Below, one piece after another: positions 34,578 to 43,202 of a stretch of DNA of 64,000 nt. The translations under genes were made by a program, and so were the position numbers. How positions within the stretch are numbered: position 1 is the first letter of the stretch; the number at the start of each line of letters is the position of its first letter. The notes under the pieces were generated by a model. That model was given only the letters and a program-made list of their open reading frames with translations. It ran no database searches and was not told the DNA's origin. Origin of the DNA: JALORV01 sp963775635 (GTDB lineage: Bacteria; Pseudomonadota; Gammaproteobacteria; Burkholderiales; Burkholderiaceae_F); contig CAVZJO010000013.1 in NCBI GenBank assembly GCA_963775635.1, positions 1 through 64,000 on the forward strand. The letters are read 5' to 3'.

Positions 34578-35207
34578 ATGCAAGAGCTCGCAGCCCTTGT
34601 CGGCATCATCGCCGCGCTCTCGGTTGGTGTCGTCAGCCCAGGCCCCAGTTTCGTCATGGTTGCGCGTGTCGCGGTCGCCTCATCAAGATCGCAGGCGCTT
34701 GGCGCTGCCCTCGGGATGGGCGCGGGTGGCGTGCTGTTCGGTGCCGCAGCACTGCTCGGACTACAGAGCATCTTTCATGCGGTGCCGGCCGTGTACGTAG
34801 GGCTCAAGGTAGTGGGCGGCCTGTATCTCTGCTACCTCGGGTTTCTGATTTTCGCCTCGGCCAAACGACCGCTCCCCGTCACCGATAGCGCCAAGCATGC
34901 TGGCACCGCCAACAAATCATTCTGGCTGGGGTTCACTACGCAAGTGAGCAACCCCAAGACGGCAATCGTCTATGCCAGCGTGTTCGCGGCATTCCTACCG
35001 CCACACTTCTCCTTCGCATTCGCCGGGGCACTCCTGGTCATCGTGTTCCTCGTGGAGGCAGGCTGGTACGCCTTAGTCGCGCTGCTGCTGTCTTCGTCGA
35101 GGCCACAGCAGGTGTACCTCTCCTACAAAGCCTGGGTTGACCGAACCGCCGGGGTCGTCATGTTCGCCCTGGGTATGAAGCTCGTCACTAGTGCTACCAA
35201 ACCATAG
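34578..35207 (+). CDS. LysE/RhtB-family exporter
   Basis: A 209-residue, six-helix amino-acid exporter of the LysE superfamily. Characteristic features: the N-terminal V-S-P-G-P-S-F-V-M-V motif, A-L-G-A-A-L-G-M-G-A-G, V-G-G-L-Y-L-C-Y-L-G-F-L, and F-T-T-Q-V-S-N-P-K-T-A-I-V. Members export amino acids or related metabolites; substrate unknown. The AraC gene 339 bases downstream may be its regulator. Confidence 0.94.
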   Translation: MQELAALVGIIAALSVGVVSPGPSFVMVARVAVASSRSQALGAALGMGAGGVLFGAAALLGLQSIFHAVPAVYVGLKVVGGLYLCYLGFLIFASAKRPLPVTDSAKHAGTANKSFWLGFTTQVSNPKTAIVYASVFAAFLPPHFSFAFAGALLVIVFLVEAGWYALVALLLSSSRPQQVYLSYKAWVDRTAGVVMFALGMKLVTSATKP

Positions 35208-35546
35208 GCTGCCAAATGCGGCCTAAATCGAGTTAAGTGCTCGGCGCTTCGTTGCGCCCTCATTTCTTCCTGAAGATCAGACCTATGCCCGTCACTCAGC
35301 ACAATCCAGCCGGCTTGTTTCCGCCGTATCGGTCCCGAACCTTCTGCGCTGCGCCGCTGACGGCTGCTGGTCAGTGAAACATCGGGCCGCCAGATTACAA
35401 CTGCAACATAGACCATCGTTGGGCTTGATGTTCGTGATGATCGGTTGGAGACTTTCTCTTGTGGCCGCACTCGGCGCCCGCGAGCACAGCGAAGCGAGAC
35501 TACTTGGTCGGGTGAGGCTCAAGCTTGCAACCTCGCTTTACTCTGG

Positions 35547-36548
35547 ATGAGTGCGGACCCACGTCATCGCTGGCAGGTTTTCTCGGCGCCCTGGCCGGGC
35601 GTGCACGGCGTCTGTATCGACACTGCTCGTCATTACGCGCGGCACTGGCACGATGCATTTTGCGTGGGACTTGTGGAGCATGGCGCCCAAACATCAGTCA
35701 GTGGTCGCGGCCAGGTCGATGCCTACGCAGGGGACCTGATTACGTGCAATCCCGGCGAGGTGCACGATGGCCGCCCGCTTGGTGGGACCTGCCGTCGGTG
35801 GCGCCTCCTTGCCATCGAGCCGTCGGCGATGGCGGCGGTCAGCTTCAGTCCGGCACGGGGCGGCCGAGCGACGTTCGAAATCACGCAACCCGTGATCCGG
35901 GACGTGGAAATGCGCGCCGCATTTTTGACGTTGCTCGGTCGCATCGACCGTTGGCAGCAGGCGCATACCGGCCGAGACGCGCTCCGCCTGGCCTGCGACG
36001 AAGCACTTGTCGATACCATGGCCTTGATGGCCACGCGCTACACGGCCACGCCTCCCGACGGGGCCGAAGGTCAGATCAAGCATGTACGCGACCGCTTGGC
36101 TGACGAGACGTGCGAGTCGCCGACGCTCGCTGGTCTGGCGGCGATGACAGGCATGAGCCAGTACCAACTCGTCCGGCGATTCAAGGCCGTGTATGGCATG
36201 CCGCCGCACGCATGGCTACTGCAGCTGCGCGCCGAGCGCGCACGCTGGCTGATCTGCAATGGCGCGGCTCTGGCACAAGCGGCGGCGACCTGCGGTTTTG
36301 CCGATCAGAGCCATCTATCTCGGATTTTCATGCGTAAGTTCGGGTTCACGCCGGGTGCCTGGCGGCGCGCCACGACGCAGCGCACGTCGTTCGATAAACA
36401 CGAACTACCGCAGCATCACTTGGATTCGCTGCGCCGGCCGCAATCCGCAGATTTCGCTGCAAGAACATTCAAGACGCGACACCGCGGCTGCACACTCACG
36501 CGGCAGGTGGCTGAAGTCGAGGCACGTGCCCGTGCTCTTCGCTCCTGA
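35547..36548 (+). CDS. AraC-family regulator (cupin N-terminus)
   Basis: 333 residues from ATG 35547 (M-S-A-D-P-R-H-R-W); the frame is open 34 codons upstream. An AraC-binding cupin spans about 20-150 (H-Y-A-R-H-W-H-D-A-F-C-V-G-L, G-D-L-I-T-C-N-P-G-E-V-H-D). Two helix-turn-helix motifs cover about 185-280 (L-A-G-L-A-A-M-T-G-M-S-Q-Y-Q-L-V-R-R-F and A-A-A-T-C-G-F-A-D-Q-S-H-L-S-R-I-F). Relatives end soon after, so the last 45-50 residues, which include a dispersed 23-bp repeat (36457-36479), are probably an added tail. It resembles regulators located beside LysE genes. Confidence 0.88.
   Translation: MSADPRHRWQVFSAPWPGVHGVCIDTARHYARHWHDAFCVGLVEHGAQTSVSGRGQVDAYAGDLITCNPGEVHDGRPLGGTCRRWRLLAIEPSAMAAVSFSPARGGRATFEITQPVIRDVEMRAAFLTLLGRIDRWQQAHTGRDALRLACDEALVDTMALMATRYTATPPDGAEGQIKHVRDRLADETCESPTLAGLAAMTGMSQYQLVRRFKAVYGMPPHAWLLQLRAERARWLICNGAALAQAAATCGFADQSHLSRIFMRKFGFTPGAWRRATTQRTSFDKHELPQHHLDSLRRPQSADFAARTFKTRHRGCTLTRQVAEVEARARALRS
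36457..36479 (+). repeat. 23-bp dispersed repeat, copy 1
   Basis: CTGCAAGAACATTCAAGACG plus CGA. A second copy with one mismatch is at 39656-39678, same orientation. Copy 1 lies in the extra C-terminal tail of the AraC gene; copy 2 lies in intergenic DNA. Confidence 0.6.
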
Positions 36549-36580
36549 CGCTGGATAGGATCGTCGAGGCCGCGTTCCTC

Positions 36581-37433
36581 ATGAGCATCCGCTACCAAAT
36601 TCACACTCACGCGTCCGGGCGAGCGAGGCATTTTCGTCAACGCTTATCTGATCGAAACGGAGCATGGCGTAGTGGCGGTGGACGCTGCGCTCACGGTCAG
36701 CGAAAGCAGGACGTTGCGCGCGAAGCTCGATTCGCTGGGCAAACCCCTGTTGGGGGCACTGATCACCCATGGACATCCGGACCACGTCGCAGGGTTAGCA
36801 AACCTTGTTGCGGCCGCCGACGTGCCGATCGTCGCTCTCGCGTCGGTTGAGCGGATGATGCGCGCGATCGAGACGCCGAAGCGTGCTCAGTGGGGTCCAA
36901 TCTACGGGGATGAATGGGTACCACGATGGACGTATCCCAACCGCCTCGTCAGCGACCAGGACACCATCACATTCGATGGCCTGACCTATCGCGTTCATGA
37001 CTTCGGGCCGGGTGGAGACAGCGATGCGAACAGCATCTGGACGATTGAAACGCCGCCCCGGGCAGCGTTCATCGGGGACTTGGTCTTTAACGGTACCCAC
37101 GCCTACGTCGCCGATGGACGCGTTCTCGCCTGGCTCGCAAATCTGGAGAGAGCCAAGGCGCTCCTGGCCGATGTCGTCACCATCTACCCAGGCCATGGTG
37201 CGGCCGGCTCGGCCGACCTGTTGGTGCGCCAGCAGGCCTATCTCCTCGCCTACTGCGCAGCCGTCAAGGCCGTGGCCGACGGGCGGAGAACACTTTCGGA
37301 CGAGGCCAAGCAGGAAGTGACTGAGCGCATGAAGCAATTGGCGCCCGACGCCGCGCTTGAATTCTTGATTGCGCACAGTGCGGATGCGGTCGCGCGTGAA
37401 CTGACGGAAGAAATCGATCGCAGCGATGCGTGA
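36581..37433 (+). pseudogene. MBL-fold hydrolase, frameshifted near start
   Basis: The ATG at 36581 begins M-S-I-R-Y, but after four or five codons homology continues one frame over: K-F-T-L-T-R-P-G-E-R-G-I-F-V-N-A-Y-L-I-E, then V-A-V-D-A-A-L-T-V-S, zinc motif T-H-G-H-P-D-H-V-A-G, A-F-I-G-D-L-V-F-N, and I-Y-P-G-H-G-A-A-G. A surplus base near 36594 explains it. An in-frame GTG at 36672 would remove the first beta strands. The family is metallo-beta-lactamase fold, often glyoxalase-II-like; all zinc ligands survive. Confidence 0.86.
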
Positions 37434-37544
37434 AGCGTGTGCTGGACGGGCACGTCCCCGGTTGATCGGGTGATGCGATGTCGATGCCAGAGTGTCATTC
37501 TCGGTCGCTGCCTGCAATGAAAGGTGCTCCAGGAGGATCACTGA

Positions 37545-39515
37545 ATGGACGACGCAGCGCCAAATCTTCTCGTACCAAGCCGCGAGCAGCTCGCACATGC
37601 ACTGTACGAGGCCTCCGAGCTCGAGCACAACCTGATGTGTACGTACCTGTACGCGGCGTTCAGCCTCAAGAGCGGCGCGGAGGAGGGACTGACCTCCGAG
37701 GAGGCGGCGGCGATCGAACGTTGGCGGCGCGCCATCCTCGATGTGGCGATCGAAGAGATGGGGCATCTGGTGGCGGTCTGGAACATCACCGCCGCGCTGG
37801 GTGTCGCCCCGCGGATCGGGCGGACCAACTTCCCGCTTGATCCGGGTTATCTGCCGGCTGGCGTGGTGGTCAAGCTCGCGCCGTTTTCCGAAGGCACGCT
37901 GCAGCACTTCATTTTCCTCGAGCGGCCCGAGGGATCGAGTGAACCGGACGGCGCCGGCTTTGCATTCGAGCGCCCTTTTATGCGCGCGATCGCAGCGCAA
38001 CGCCTGACGCCGATGGGACTGGACTACGCGACGGTCGGCGCCTTTTACGCGACTTTGGGCGACGGACTGCGCGCGTTTGTCGCGCAAGTGAGCGAACAGA
38101 CTGCGTTCTGCGGCGACCGTTCGCTGCAACTGTCCCACGACGAAATCGACCTCGTCGGAGCCCGGCCGGTCGTGTGTCTGAAGACGGCGCTCGCCGCGTT
38201 CGACGCCATCGTTCTGCAGGGCGAAGGAGCGCCGCGGGACTCGGCTGACTCGCACTTCGCGAAGTACGTCGCGATCCGGTCGGAGTATCAGACGCTAAGA
38301 GCGCGCAATCCGTCGTTTGTCCCGGCACATCCTGCGGCGACCAATCCGGTACTGCGCCGGCCTCCGCGGCCCGAAGGACGCGTATGGATCGAAGACGAGC
38401 AAGCGGCGGCAACGGTCGATGTCGCCAACGCGGCGTACGCGTTGATGCTGCGGCTACTCGCGTACGCCTACGCGATACCGAGGCCAAATCCGCAGAAGGC
38501 GCTGTCGGTCGATCTCGCGATCGGGCTGATGCGTGCGGTCGCGTTACTCGCCGAGCGTGCGGCACGGCTGCCAGCCGGACCTTCCAATCCTGGCTGCAAC
38601 GCCGGCGTTTCGTTCACAGCGTTACGGGACTCTGCCGCGCTGCCCGCGGGCGTCGGCGCCTGGCAGTTTTTTGTCGAACGCTTTGCGCAACTCACAAGGG
38701 GGGCCCAGGCGCTCGCCAGTGCCAGCGGCGATCAGCGTGCAGAGGGCGCCGCGCGACACTTATCGGCCCTGTCGAACCGTGCGGCAAGCTTTGCCGCGGC
38801 TCCGCTCGCGGCTGCGCCCGCAGCGCCGGTTCCGGCGCTGGCCGAAGCTAACGCGCTTCCTCCGGCGAGTTCGATCGTTGATGGCGTGGAGAGCGCCGAG
38901 GGCGAAAGACTCACGCTGCTGTTCGAGGCGAAGCGCTGCATTCATTCCCGCTTCTGCGTGACCGGCGCGCCGGGGGTGTTTCTGGCCAACGTCAAAGGTG
39001 CGTGGCTGGTTCCGGATGCGATGGACGTCGAGCGCTTGGTCGAGATTTCGCACGCGTGTCCGTCGGGAGCGATCCGCTACGTGCGCAAGGACGGACGCAG
39101 CCAGGAGACCGCCCCACCGGTGAATCTCGTGACACTGCGAGAAGCCGGACCCTATGCGTTCCGCGGCGACCTGCGCATCGATGGAACGCCGATCGGATAC
39201 CGGGCCACGCTGTGCCGTTGCGGCGGGTCGAAGAACAAGCCGTTTTGCGACGGCTCGCACCAGGTGGTCGGTTTCGCAGCGACGGGCGAGCCGCAGACCC
39301 GAAGCGCCGAGATGCTGGCGAGCCGCGACGGGCCGCTCGCGATCGACCCGCAGCCGGACGGACCGCTGCATGTGCGCGGCAACGTTGAAATCGTGAGCGG
39401 CACTGGGCGAGTCATTGCGAGGATCACCAACGCCAAGCTGTGCCGTTGTGGCGCGAGCGGATCCAAGCCGTTCTGCGACGGCAGCCACGCGCGGGTCGGT
39501 TTCAGGTCCGCTTGA
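37545..39515 (+). CDS. Ferritin-like protein fused to 4Fe-4S and two CDGSH domains
   Basis: 656 residues. Residues about 12-230 are a ferritin-like domain (VioB/PF12902 type) with E-A-S-E-L-E-H near residue 25 and E-E-M-G-H at 70-74 as di-iron ligand candidates. A middle region (about 230-440) is helical and alanine-rich. Residues 455-520 match the divergent single-cluster ferredoxin domain (C465, C471, C505; H-A-C-P-S-G-A-I). Two CDGSH iron-sulfur domains follow: C557-H572 and C633-H648, each C-R-C-G-x-S or C-R-C-G-A-S, then K-P-F-C-D-G-S-H. The three cluster types in one soluble protein suggest an iron/electron-handling role; the reaction is unknown. A GGAGGATC ribosome site precedes the ATG. 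Confidence 0.93.
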   Translation: MDDAAPNLLVPSREQLAHALYEASELEHNLMCTYLYAAFSLKSGAEEGLTSEEAAAIERWRRAILDVAIEEMGHLVAVWNITAALGVAPRIGRTNFPLDPGYLPAGVVVKLAPFSEGTLQHFIFLERPEGSSEPDGAGFAFERPFMRAIAAQRLTPMGLDYATVGAFYATLGDGLRAFVAQVSEQTAFCGDRSLQLSHDEIDLVGARPVVCLKTALAAFDAIVLQGEGAPRDSADSHFAKYVAIRSEYQTLRARNPSFVPAHPAATNPVLRRPPRPEGRVWIEDEQAAATVDVANAAYALMLRLLAYAYAIPRPNPQKALSVDLAIGLMRAVALLAERAARLPAGPSNPGCNAGVSFTALRDSAALPAGVGAWQFFVERFAQLTRGAQALASASGDQRAEGAARHLSALSNRAASFAAAPLAAAPAAPVPALAEANALPPASSIVDGVESAEGERLTLLFEAKRCIHSRFCVTGAPGVFLANVKGAWLVPDAMDVERLVEISHACPSGAIRYVRKDGRSQETAPPVNLVTLREAGPYAFRGDLRIDGTPIGYRATLCRCGGSKNKPFCDGSHQVVGFAATGEPQTRSAEMLASRDGPLAIDPQPDGPLHVRGNVEIVSGTGRVIARITNAKLCRCGASGSKPFCDGSHARVGFRSA

Positions 39516-39655
39516 AGCCCCGGCGGGAGACGCAACCGACCTGTCGGTTTCGTACCGGTCCGTTCGACGATGGGTGGCTCTCCCAATGCGCTGCCTGCCG
39601 CTCACAGCCGAGAGGTTGGGGACACCGATACCGGCAGCCGCGGCAGACAGCCCTA

Positions 39656-39678
39656 CTGCAAGAACGTTCAAGACGCGA
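39656..39678 (+). repeat. 23-bp dispersed repeat, copy 2
   Basis: CTGCAAGAACGTTCAAGACG plus CGA, differing by one base from the copy at 36457-36479. It is located in the 206-base gap between the ferritin/CDGSH gene and the acetyltransferase gene. Confidence 0.6.
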
Positions 39679-39721
39679 AGGCGCGTGGACGGGACAATGA
39701 ACAACAAGGCGCATCGAGTTC

Positions 39722-40261
39722 ATGAACCCGGCCAACAGAGCTTGCCAAGCAGGCCTCATCAACCTCCTGTTTCCCGTGGCGGCCGATCACGACGACGCCA
39801 GGACGACTGGTGCGGTGCTCGTTCGAGCGGTGCGGCGTGGGGATCACGCTGGCTGGCTGCGGCTTTGGGCCGATTACCACGCATACGGCCGCAACGGAGC
39901 CACTTCGCTTCCGGACTCGGTGACGGAGGCGACCTGGGAGCGCTTCCTCCACCGGGATGAGCAGAGGGAGGCTCTTGTGGCCGACCTGCAAGGTCGGTTA
40001 GTCGGCATTGCGCACATGATCTTCCACGCCAGCACCAGCAGTGAGCCCCCGGTCTGCTTCCTGCAGGACCTGTTCGTGGATCCGACGCTGCACGGCTGCG
40101 GGATTGGGCGCTCCCTGATGGAGGCGGTCTACATCCACGCCGGGGCGGCCGGCGCGCGGCGTGTCTATTGGCACGTCCTCGAAGCGAATGCGAGGGCAGT
40201 GCGGTTGTATGACAAGGTGGCATCGCGGTCCGGCCACGTGGTCTATCGCAAGGACCTTTGA
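39722..40261 (+). CDS. GNAT family N-acetyltransferase
   Basis: 179 residues as drawn from ATG 39722. The true start may be the internal GTG at V33-A-V region (V-L-V-R-A-V-R-R-G-D-H begins the domain), since the first 30 residues do not look like family sequence. The GNAT fold is visible: L-V-G-I-A-H-M-I-F, L-Q-D-L-F-V-D-P-T-L-H-G-C-G-I-G-R-S-L (acetyl-CoA loop), and V-L-E-A-N-A-R-A-V-R-L-Y-D-K. Substrate unknown. Confidence 0.88.
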   Translation: MNPANRACQAGLINLLFPVAADHDDARTTGAVLVRAVRRGDHAGWLRLWADYHAYGRNGATSLPDSVTEATWERFLHRDEQREALVADLQGRLVGIAHMIFHASTSSEPPVCFLQDLFVDPTLHGCGIGRSLMEAVYIHAGAAGARRVYWHVLEANARAVRLYDKVASRSGHVVYRKDL

Positions 40262-40548
40262 TGCCACGGCCGTCTCTTACTGCGCGCCTGTCGCGTGGGA
40301 GCATGCGCACTCACCGAATGCCGGGGCGAGTTGGCGAAACCCAGTACCTGACGTCACAGAAGGCACGCAGTCCGTCGTTCGCGATTGGAACTGTCAGACC
40401 CCAGGCTGCTCGCGCTCGTGTCGATTCTGGAGGTCCTCAGTCGACGTACAAGTCGAGGCGACCAAGCGCTACCCGCCTCGGAGCGGCGCCAGAGCGTCAC
40501 TGTGCGAGCGAGCCAGCATCCCACCCTGGACTAATTGGAGAGCAGACC

Positions 40549-40926
40549 ATGAGATACCTGATGTTCATCAAGCATTCCGAAAGCCATCGTACCCAACCCG
40601 TCCCTCGAGGCCTTCTGGACGCAATGGGGGAGTTCGTCGCCGATGGGTTCAAGAGTGGCGTTCTGAAGGACACTGCCGGACTAAAGGGCACCGCGGACGG
40701 GTTTCGAATTCGCTCCAGCGGCGGCAAGTTGCAGGTGACCGATGGCCCGTTCACCGAAGCAAAGGAAGTAATCGGCGGTTACGCACTCGTCGAGGTCAAA
40801 TCGAAGGAGGCAGCCCTCGACCTGGCGCGGCAGTTCATGGAACTGCACCGCGTGCATTGGCCCGAATTCGAAGCAGAGTCTGAGGTGCGGCTGTTGGACG
40901 GAAGTTGCTCACCGTCGGACGCTTGA
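40549..40926 (+). CDS. YCII-related (DGPF domain) protein
   Basis: 125 residues from ATG 40549 with TTGGAGAG upstream. Family marks are the N-terminal M-R-Y-L-M-F-I-K-H-S, the V-T-D-G-P-F-T-E-A-K-E-V-I-G-G-Y motif, and A-L-D-L-A-R-Q-F-M-E-L-H. These small dimeric ferredoxin-fold proteins are often found next to sigma-factor or catabolic genes; function is unknown. It appears monocistronic, with 287 bases of featureless DNA upstream. Confidence 0.9.
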   Translation: MRYLMFIKHSESHRTQPVPRGLLDAMGEFVADGFKSGVLKDTAGLKGTADGFRIRSSGGKLQVTDGPFTEAKEVIGGYALVEVKSKEAALDLARQFMELHRVHWPEFEAESEVRLLDGSCSPSDA

Positions 40927-41045
40927 CACCGCCCGAAGTGAAAGGGGAGTGGGTCGCGATCGCGCGCCGCTCTCGCTTTCCGCATCAGTTCGGCTCCGGC
41001 GGCGCCTGTGCGGCGCCAGCCGGCAGCCGGTGGTCTGTGGAACGG

Positions 41046-41411
41046 CTACTTCGCCGAGGACTGTGCGGACTGAATTGCGACCGCCTGTAGTCCCGCCTTT
41101 TCGATCTGGTGCAGCTGCTCAGTCGTGACATCTAGCGCGATGCCGTCTTCCCCGACCTTCAGCAGGCCGAGGCGGGCGGCTTCGCGTGTTTCGGCGACCA
41201 CTTGCGCCCGCGCCTTTGCCGGACCGGCGTCCGCTGGCTTCTCGCCATTCTCGCCGATCGACGCCGGAGCCGCGGCGGCCCGTTCGATCGGATTGGATTG
41301 CGCGGCGCGAATGACGGAAGAGACATAGCCGTTGGGAACGAGGTCAACATCGTCGGCGAACGCCGACGAAGCGGCGATGAGTCCGACCGCAACCAGGAGT
41401 TTGTGATTCAT
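41046..41411 (-). CDS. Small exported protein, DUF4148-like
   Basis: 121 residues from ATG 41411 (upstream in-frame codons rejected). Signal peptide H-K-L-L-V-A-V-G-L-I-A-A-S-S-A-F-A. The mature chain is a short helical protein with A-R-A-Q-V-V-A-E-T-R-E-A-A-R-L-G-L-L, close to the T-R-A-Q-V-x-A-E-L pattern of DUF4148 in Burkholderiales. Function unknown. Confidence 0.72.
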   Translation of the reverse strand: MNHKLLVAVGLIAASSAFADDVDLVPNGYVSSVIRAAQSNPIERAAAAPASIGENGEKPADAGPAKARAQVVAETREAARLGLLKVGEDGIALDVTTEQLHQIEKAGLQAVAIQSAQSSAK

Positions 41412-41643
41412 CGAAAGTCCTTTCAGGTTCAGTTGATTGGATCGCCACAGTGAATCGGTGGCTGCTGGCAGCAGTGTCGAGGCACCCGGTTTCCTCGCCG
41501 TTGCAACTTCGCCGTGTCCCATTGCGATTGAAAGCGGCGTGTGCGTTCGGCCAAGTGCCGGGTTTCAGATGAAAGGTTCGACGCGGGCGTTGAAACCGAA
41601 GGGAAACGATGGCTGGCGAAAATTGGCCCGAAGGAGGTTTCTC

Positions 41644-41865
41644 ATGGCCTACGTCGACGGGATTGTCGCCGCCGTCCCAGCGGACACGATTTCGGCTGCC
41701 GCGGCGCTACCCGCCTATGTGAACGAACTACTGCGCGCGTCGTCCGGAGCTTCGACGAGTGTGCTGCTGCTGAGCACTGCGGCTGGTGCCGCTGTGGTGT
41801 TCGTTGGTTTGGCGCGGATTGCGCGACGTGCGGGCCAAGCCCGGCAGCGGGTGATGCAAGTCTGA
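41644..41865 (+). CDS. Short protein starting like DUF1428
   Basis: 73 residues with a strong AAGGAGG ribosome site. The first 14 residues (M-A-Y-V-D-G-I-V-A-A-V-P-A-D) match the N-terminus of DUF1428 proteins. The remainder does not, and contains one hydrophobic segment (T-S-V-L-L-L-S-T-A-A-G-A-A-V-V-F-V). It may be a fragment of a DUF1428 gene joined to other sequence, or a small membrane protein with a chance match. Confidence 0.45.
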   Translation: MAYVDGIVAAVPADTISAAAALPAYVNELLRASSGASTSVLLLSTAAGAAVVFVGLARIARRAGQARQRVMQV

Positions 41866-41929
41866 AGTAACCGTCGCAGTCGACGCCTAACGCATCGGAG
41901 TACCTGCCGCTCGCGCGGGTGAAGTGTCT

Positions 41930-42199
41930 ATGAAAGCGGACACGATGTCGTTGCTCCTAGCTGGTCCGGTTGACGGTACCGACGTGCGTCAGTTCGTGAG
42001 TGAATACAAGCGCCTCGCAGGCGTCGTTCGTATCGCTCGCGGCGAAACCGTGCCCAGACTGCTCCGCATCGAGTACGACTCGCGACTCGTCGCCGCAGAG
42101 GCGCTGCTCGTGTATGCACGGCGTCGCTGGCGTCGGGCGCAGCTCGTCTCGGGAGGGGCTGCTTCGGGTCCCGTGCGTCGTCGCTTGCCTGCCACTTAA
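41930..42199 (+). CDS. Hypothetical small protein
   Basis: 89 residues from ATG 41930 (ATG at 41924 is also possible). No family recognised. The centre contains V-P-R-L-L-R-I-E-Y-D-S-R-L-V-A-A-E-A-L-L, reminiscent of small HMA-like folds but without C-x-x-C; the C-terminus is basic. It lies 64 bases before the hydrolase gene on the same strand and could be co-transcribed. Confidence 0.5.
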   Translation: MKADTMSLLLAGPVDGTDVRQFVSEYKRLAGVVRIARGETVPRLLRIEYDSRLVAAEALLVYARRRWRRAQLVSGGAASGPVRRRLPAT

Positions 42200-42263
42200 G
42201 TTGGGGGAGCAGGCCGCCCATCTTTCTAGGTCGACTGTGGATGGTCACTTTCCGGAGGGAGTG

Positions 42264-43172
42264 ATGGGCTACCAAGAGAGTTTCGTACGGCGGGACCAAC
42301 ATCGAATCCGTGTCCGCGAATACCCAGGACAGGAACCGACGATCATCCTGATGCACGGGTTCCCAGACAATCTGCACCTCTACGACCGCCTGTTTCCTTA
42401 TCTCTCGCCACCGCGTCGAGTTATTGCCTTTGATTTTCTGGGGTGGGGTGGTTCGGACAAACCCCTCGGCCTTCCGTACACCGCGATCAGTCAGGTCGAC
42501 GACCTGGATGCTGTCATCACCCAACTACGGCTTCAGCAAGTAACCCTCGTTGCGCACGACGCCTCCGGTCCGCCTGCGATCGACTGGGCCCTCGCCAACT
42601 CCGAGCGCGTGGCGGGGCTGGTGTTGTTGAACACGTACTACTGTGCAATGCCGACACTTCGCCCGCCGGAAGCGATTTGGCTGTTTTCGACACCCGTGGT
42701 AAGAAACATCGCACGGCCTGTGTCGCGGATGTTCGGTCACTGGATCTTCCGCCGTATGTACCAGTGGCAGGTTGGGAGATTTTTCAGAGACGCGGAGGTC
42801 AGAGACAAGTTCGTGCCACTGCTCTACCGGCAGTTCGATGCCACGCCAAGCGCTCGCCCTGCCTTCTTTCGCTTGAACGAAGACTTATTGCGCGCTATTA
42901 GGTCGGGCACAAAAGCGCTTCCGAAACTCAGGGAGTTCAAACGGCCGGTCCGGATCATCTTTGGCGACGCGGATCCTTACTTGAATAAAGGCGTTGCCCA
43001 GCGCTTCCATGAGTTGTTTCCAGCATCTGAGCTGTTTCTCATTCCAGGTGCCAGACACTTTGTCCAAATGGACGAGCCTGCACCGGTGGCGCGGTTAATT
43101 CTTGATATGTCGCGTGCAGGCAGCGGGCCGCGCAGTGTCGCCCAGCAAGGCGCTGCGAGTTATGCGCAATGA
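42264..43172 (+). CDS. Alpha/beta hydrolase, haloalkane dehalogenase/epoxide hydrolase type
   Basis: 302 residues from ATG 42264 with CGGAGGGAG upstream. Oxyanion hole I-L-M-H-G-F-P-D-N, strand 4 F-D-F-L-G-W-G-G-S-D-K-P, and nucleophile elbow V-A-H-D-A-S-G-P with Asp as nucleophile. This is the arrangement of dehalogenases and epoxide hydrolases, not esterases. The catalytic histidine is in P-G-A-R-H-F-V-Q-M-D-E-P. Substrate unknown. An SDR gene follows 30 bases downstream, suggesting a short catabolic or detoxification operon. Confidence 0.9.
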   Translation: MGYQESFVRRDQHRIRVREYPGQEPTIILMHGFPDNLHLYDRLFPYLSPPRRVIAFDFLGWGGSDKPLGLPYTAISQVDDLDAVITQLRLQQVTLVAHDASGPPAIDWALANSERVAGLVLLNTYYCAMPTLRPPEAIWLFSTPVVRNIARPVSRMFGHWIFRRMYQWQVGRFFRDAEVRDKFVPLLYRQFDATPSARPAFFRLNEDLLRAIRSGTKALPKLREFKRPVRIIFGDADPYLNKGVAQRFHELFPASELFLIPGARHFVQMDEPAPVARLILDMSRAGSGPRSVAQQGAASYAQ

Positions 43173-43202
43173 GCCGCATGCGGCGTTGCTGGCTGAGACG
43201 CC

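Noticed and set aside
41884..41890. GCCTAAC, an attC left core match
   Set aside because: No matching right core or complementary inner box follows within 150 bases.
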